From positions 248,001 through 312,000 of the forward strand of contig WHUX01000005.1 of assembly GCA_015179025.1 (NCBI GenBank): a DNA stretch of 64,000 nt. The letters run 5' to 3'. Position 1 is the stretch's first letter, and each line of letters opens with the position of its first letter. The notes beneath the pieces are model-generated. The model had not been told where the DNA came from and made no database searches. It saw only the letters and a list, made by a program, of their open reading frames with translations. This document shows positions 58,826 through 64,000 of this stretch, in pieces. The translations under genes were made by a program, and so were the position numbers. This stretch comes from Terfezia claveryi. Taxonomy: Eukaryota > Ascomycota > Pezizomycetes > Pezizales > Pezizaceae.

Positions 58826-60649
58826 ATGGAGAACAAGTCATCCGGTATGTTGATCTACCATAGCAATTTACGTGAAAAAACAAGTCCCTAATATATTTAC
58901 ATCAGATATTGAAGCTTCATCCAGCCAGCCGATACCTCAAGTGAGAACTTCCTCCTTTAGTACTGGCTCTGCTGCAGACGATGCAGCTTCTACATCTACC
59001 CCGAGACCTGCACCGTCATCAAGCACAGAAGCCACTGTTGGGAATAATTCCAGTGCTAACCCCGCTCCGTACCAGAAGAGGAATTCCCTAGGAGCTGTCC
59101 CTACACGTACCTCTTCAAAAAACGGCCCCTCGCCGGACACGCCCGGGAATCCCCTTCCTGATGGTAGCTCGAATGCCAGGAAGAGGAGGAAGAGGAGAGA
59201 TGGCGATAGCAGCAGTGTGAACACTGGTCACTCTACGACTGAGGGTAGAACGCACAAGCCACATCACGGAGGTGGGATATCAAAGTTTTTCAGCGTTTTT
59301 CTAAATTGCTGCCGTGCTCCAGATACTTCTGGCGATGCCCCTAGAAAAGCAGCTCAGAAACCCCATAGCAAGAGTGGAACACGATCCACTCCGGAGGTAC
59401 CAGGGCAAAAGAACCTTAGTCTGCAGGGTAGCGGAACCGACATTGAATCCAAGGAGGAAGAAAAGAAGCCACAGATTCAACCAGATGGAGATGTGCAGAT
59501 GATTACTCCACCTATCAATAGTCACGTGCCCGTGGTGTCAGAGAAGCAGGCTTTACTTGGGGAGAAGCTTTTCATAGAAAAGGCAACACTGAGCGAAGAT
59601 TCATCTGACGTTCCCAAAGCTCCCGAGCCAGCACGTGTAGATGCCCCCATGGCAGTGGTCGATGATTATGAAGCCATAAGGCCTTCCACATCTAGCCCTG
59701 TACCCCAGCCAATACTTGGGCCAACAAAGGAAGATGTCATTATGGCGGAGATAGAGGCAGATGTGATTAAGACGAAAGCCCCCGTGGTGATGACAGAATT
59801 ACCATCAATTCCGGCTCCAAAAGAGGAGGAGCCAGTGGAAATTAAACCAGCTGTGGAGGATCATACCCCAGCAGCTGATCAGCAAACTCAAGATCCTACC
59901 GTGGAGGTTCAGCCGGTAGAACAGAAGCAGTGGCTACTACCACCCCTGAAGCCAGAAATGCAGGGAAAGAAGTGTCTGGTGTTGGATTTAGACGAGACAT
60001 TAGTTCACAGTAGCTTCAAGGTAATATTTTATTTGAAGGAGCAATATAGGGACTCCATGCTAATGAGGCATCTAGCTCATCCACCAAGCCGATTTCACCA
60101 TTCCAGTTGAGATTGAGGGTGCATACCACAACGTGTACGTGATTAAGAGGCCTGGTGTGGACCAATTCATGAAAAGGGTCGGTGAATTATATGAAGTTGT
60201 CGTCTTCACAGCTTCAGTTTCTAAGGTAAGATAAAAGGCCATGCGATATTAATGGATTGACGCTCATTCTATGATCAATACTTTAGTACGGAGATCCACT
60301 TCTTGATCAATTGGACATCAATCATGTGGTTCATCATAGATTATTCCGTGAAAGTTGCTTCAACCATCAAGGCAACTATGTAAAGGTACGTTTCTTTCGG
60401 TGTTACGGTTGACGTATCTCTAACGCCGGCCTGTAGGATCTTTCTCAATTAGGGCGTGACCTCAAGGATACTATTATCATTGACAATTCACCAACGTCAT
60501 ATATATTCCACCCACAACACGCTGTACCAATTAGCAGTTGGTTCTCCGATGCTCACGACAATGAGCTTCTTGACCTTATCCCAGTCCTCGAGGACTTATC
60601 GGGTGTGGGTGTTCGAGATGTCAGCATGGTATTGGACGTGTCGATGTAA
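58826..60649 (+). CDS. NIF/SCP-type phosphatase, PSR1/PSR2 family
   Basis: Exons 58826-58844, 58906-60020, 60076-60225, 60287-60385 and 60437-60649 join in phase (531 residues). The C-terminal catalytic domain starts with [13 protein letters not shown], the DxDxT nucleophile motif with aspartates at about 367 and 369. It continues with [37 protein letters not shown] and [20 protein letters not shown] (motif III and its acidic residues). The first 360 residues are Ser/Pro-rich and disordered, with a Cys pair in [12 protein letters not shown] that may be lipid-modified. Yeast Psr1/2 are plasma-membrane phosphatases acting in sodium and general stress responses with Whi2; that role is inferred by family. 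Confidence 0.93.
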
Positions 60650-61719
60650 CGCAGCATACGGCCTGAGCAAAACAAAAATCTAAATTTCCGCGTACTTTTC
60701 CTTTACTCTGGATGGGCCCGGCTAGGCACTGGCAGGTTTAGCATATGATGGTCGCTTTAGTGCATTCCTTGTTGAAGTCAGTGCATGAACAGAATTTAAT
60801 ATGTGGTGAGCGATGGGCATGGGGATGAGGTAATTGGAATTTGAGGATGGATAACATAGTCTGGCGGGAAAAGAGGCCGTAGCAGGAAGGCGGAAGTGCG
60901 AGAGGATGGTTATTGGGATTTCCTTTGTTCTGGCAGACATGACTTGGATTACGCTCATGGTCATGTCCCGCCTCATCTGCATTTTGCCATATACTTCTGA
61001 CAGCTTGCCTTGTCACTTTCTTTTGTCTGATTTATCTGTTGGTCCGGTATCTTGCTTCCGAGAGCGCAAACTCGTATTTCTTCTGTTTTTTCTCAATTCC
61101 TTTTGTCATTTTTCTCTATCTATTATTTCACGTTGGGTTTTTCTGCTCACTCTCTGCACCAGTATTGCACAAGCCTCAGTCTGAAATCATACCTAGTTTT
61201 TTCCACAAATAATTAGTATAATACTGTTTTTGTATGTTTATTACCCTGGGGTTGTTTGCTTGGTTGTCGCGTCCGTCTAGCTGCTCAAAATCATTCGCAG
61301 GTTCAGGTTGCTATTTCGATCTATACTATCAAGCGGATTGTTGATCTGGTTTCTGCTGCATTTGTTTATTGCCTTACATCTACAGCTCAGAATATGGAAA
61401 GAGGGCTGGAAGGGAAGTATATAAGTAATGTTCTACACTATACATTAGATGGTGATTGCTATACACTGGAAACCACTTGCCCGGTTGCATAACCATGAGC
61501 TTTAACGACATGTAAAGCGTATCTCTCTATTATTATGGGTGGTACTTGTAATTATTCCGTTGTTATAGATACATCACGTGATATATATCCTTTTTGAGCC
61601 CCGCTGCAGTACCCTACCCGTGTTTAACCCCAATGTACTGCTTGAATTATTTACAAACCCAGTTTCGCCACTGTCACAAAACTAAAGATATAAGTCGACC
61701 ACTGCCTGACATACCCAAT
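60650..61719. other. Spacer between phosphatase and SDS22 genes
   Basis: T-rich 3' flank followed by the SDS22 promoter. A flankless TAGTCTGG lies at 60857. No gene seen. Confidence 0.5.
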
Positions 61720-63261
61720 ATGCCAGAGGAAGTCAGGGAAAGCGCACCTATGAACGGCAACAATAAAAACATCTTGAATGCCGCAATTACACAAACGGTA
61801 CCGGCCATCCAAGAACCAGCAACTACTAGAAGAGCCATCATTACCAATGCCCATGTCTTAGAACGTGTCACTAGCCAACACCATGGAGGGGAGCTTTCAG
61901 GGGATGATGTTACTGAAGATGAGGGGCCTGATCCGGAGATAATTGCAAATGATGAAGGTATGGCTTTCGGTTGGGTTGAAATTGATTTAGGGTTGGGCGG
62001 TAACTGTTGTGCTGCAGGATGCATGCTGACGCAAACGATGGGATAGATCTGATGGATGATTTCCCTCCAGATATTGAGGTTCGTTCGGTATGTTTGGCTT
62101 GGCTTAAATGATGGGGTGACTGATGCTAGGGGGAGCGTTGTATGTAGGAAGTAGAGCTCGTCCATTTACGTATCGGGTCGATTGCGCTATTGAAGTTGGA
62201 GAGGTTTAACCAGATACAAGTGTGTATATTGAACTCTGCGTAACGAGGAGAGATGCTTACTTAACCTATCGGTAGAAACTCTGCCTCCGCCAAAATCACA
62301 TCTACGAAATTGAGGCTCTGGACCATCTCTCTGATAATCTGAAGGAACTGGATCTTTACGACAATGGGATTAGTAGTATCAGGAACCTTGAAAAGTTAAC
62401 GAAGCTGGAGACCCTGGATTTGAGCTTCAATAAGATCAAGCATATTAAGAGGGTCAATCATCTTGTGGAGTTGAGGAATTTGTATTTCGTGCAGAATAAG
62501 ATTTCTAGGATTGAGGGGCTCGAGGGGTTGGTGCGCTTGAGGAACTTGGAGTTGGGAGCAAATAAAATCAGGGTAAGGGACCCTGTGGGTGGAAGGGTGG
62601 TGAAGGGACCGGCGGATGAATCCAGGAATTGAGCCTGTGGAAGAAAGCTAATTTTCGTGTGAATACAGGAGATTGATAACCTGGATACCCTAAAGGGGTT
62701 AGAGGAGCTGTGGTTGGGGAAGAATAAGATCACACAACTGAAGGTAGGACGATGGACTTCTTGTGCGGTTTTGCGGGCAGATATTAACTATCATATACAG
62801 AACCTATCAGCCTTAACGAACCTCAAGATCCTGTCGATACAATCAAATAGGTTGACCGAGATTATGGGCCTTGATAACCTTGTCTCCCTTGAGGAGCTCT
62901 ACATTTCTCACAATGCCATTAGGGCAATCACCGGGCTCGAGAATAACGTGGGCGTCACCTTCTCTTTTTATCAATTACCTACTTACCAGCTTAACAGATA
63001 AAACTTCGCGTCCTCGATGTCACCAGCAACCGAATAACGAAGCTCAGCGGGCTCAAACACCTTGAAAACCTGGAGGAGCTATGGGCATCGAATAACGAGT
63101 TATCGTTGTTTGAAGAGGTTGAGAGGGAGCTGGGGGATAAGAACAAGCTGTCGACAGTATATTTTGAGGGTAACCCGTTACAGCTCGATAATGGGGCGAC
63201 CTATAGAAATAAGGTCAGATTGGCTCTGCCCCAAATCCAGCAGATTGATGCTAGTGAGTAA
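61720..63261 (+). CDS. SDS22: Protein phosphatase 1 regulatory subunit SDS22
   Basis: A leucine-rich-repeat protein that binds and regulates the PP1 catalytic subunit in mitosis. Core exons are 62019-62087, 62148-62219, 62276-62572, 62669-62743, 62801-62947 and 62998-63261. They encode about eleven 22-residue SDS22-type LRRs (for example LKELDLYDNGISSIRNLEKL, LRNLYFVQNKISRIEGLEGL, LEELYISHNAIRAITGLENN) and the LRR cap near STVYFEGNPL. An upstream exon 61720-61957 encodes a typical acidic N-terminus (SGDDVTEDEGPDPE), but its splice to 62018 is one base out of phase with the core. Either translation starts at the in-frame ATG at 62019, or an indel is present. The last codons could be spliced further downstream instead of ending at 63261. 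Confidence 0.9.
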
Positions 63262-64000
63262 TTCTCTTTTTTCAGTTTCTTATGATGGAAGGTGTACTAA
63301 AGGGGTTTATAGCATTTGTCCGACCGGGTTAGGTTGGATTCCCAGGGTTTTGTGGGGGCCAGAGGTGTTTGTGGAGGGAGGGAATTTAGTTTCTAATCTG
63401 TGCTGACTTATATATCACTTCTTCAAGCTACACTGGCGGGTGTTTTGTTTGCCACTGGGATCTCATATGTTCATTTCAGGTGGATTATTGTATTGCTCTG
63501 ATAGAGGGGAAGGTGGATGTTTGCTTTTGCATGTTACTAATGATACGTTGCTAATGGATCAATGTTGTATTTCTCATAAGCTATCTGATATCAGGTGAAG
63601 GGTATGTATGTGCCGTTCTTTCCTCGACCTCTCGGGATGGAAGTACTAGTAGTTATGAGTCAACATACTCCGCCTTACAAGAGGGATTTCAGAAAAGCTT
63701 GTAGGTCTTTGAGTGTAGAGAGATGCCAGTAAAGGGATATTCACGCTCCCAGTCAAAGTGAAGAAGGAATTTCGCCTATCCCTTAGTGGTGGCTCTGCGG
63801 GTCACTATCCGGTTGCCAGTACTAGAACTACTAGTAGTAAGGTATTGAGGTTACCCTGAACTCCGAAACAACTGTTACGATTCAGGTAGATTAGATCTAG
63901 ATCGAAACTAAGCTTGTGTCTGACAGTAAGATTGCGAAAAAAACTCTAGGCATATATATACATTCAATGCTTTTTGAATAATGTTCCCGAGGCTAATACG
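63262..64000. other. Downstream flank of SDS22
   Basis: No gene seen. One TTACCCTGAA decamer at 63851-63860 and two short runs of ACTAGTAGT-like sequence. Confidence 0.5.

Overview
The window is nuclear DNA of a filamentous ascomycete (Pezizomycotina). The evidence is intron-rich genes with short introns (47-150 nt, GT-AG plus two convincing GC-AG cases), intron-containing tRNA genes, a trifunctional HIS4, a fungal-type LYS1, and long gene-poor stretches with transposons. The wide spacing and large repeat-bearing intergenic DNA would suit a Pezizomycetes-like genome, but class and genus cannot be fixed from this sequence.

Layout. 0-2 kb: GCN5 histone acetyltransferase (+). 4.36-7.0 kb: an apparently intact PIF/Harbinger-type DNA transposon with terminal inverted repeats, a Myb/SANT-like gene and a DDE transposase gene. 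9.8-12.1 kb: an ELL-like RNA polymerase II elongation factor (+). 13.8-15.8 kb: an arrestin-related trafficking adaptor with a PPxY motif (-). 16.4-18.0 kb: a nine-piece alpha/beta-hydrolase lipase gene (-). 18.6-21.2 kb: an Msd1/SSX2IP(ADIP)-family spindle-pole protein (+). 21.8-22.4 kb: tRNA-Lys(CTT) and tRNA-Leu(CAA), both with introns (-). 24.4-25.7 kb: LYS1 saccharopine dehydrogenase (-). 26.6-29.9 kb: a fibronectin-III/coiled-coil protein (+). 30.05-31.3 kb: THG1 (-), divergent from HIS4 (+, 31.7-34.3 kb). 34.3-58.8 kb is almost gene-free: a small MC-type Cys protein (40.7 kb), a decayed mitochondrial lysyl-tRNA synthetase (48.3-49.2 kb) and a small conserved protein (54.2 kb). 58.8-60.6 kb: PSR1-type CTD phosphatase (+). 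61.7-63.3 kb: SDS22, the PP1 regulator (+).

The genes are independent housekeeping units, not a cluster. Two amino-acid biosynthesis genes (LYS1, HIS4) are present, and LYS1 has a Gcn4/CPC1-type TGAGTCA site 85 bp upstream.

The most unusual feature is a family of extremely short insertions (about 8-34 bp) built on TAGTCTGGTTGGCA and flanked by perfect or near-perfect 8-9 bp direct repeats. At least 11 such loci are spread from 2.7 to 55 kb, with further copies lacking visible flanking repeats. They look like target-site duplications around ultrashort mobile elements or terminal remnants of a Mutator-like (9-bp duplication) transposon. A second, unrelated dispersed decamer (TTACCCTGAA) is also enriched. 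Several genes (HIS4, lipase, SDS22, possibly Msd1) show frame discontinuities that are either residual assembly indels or real lesions.
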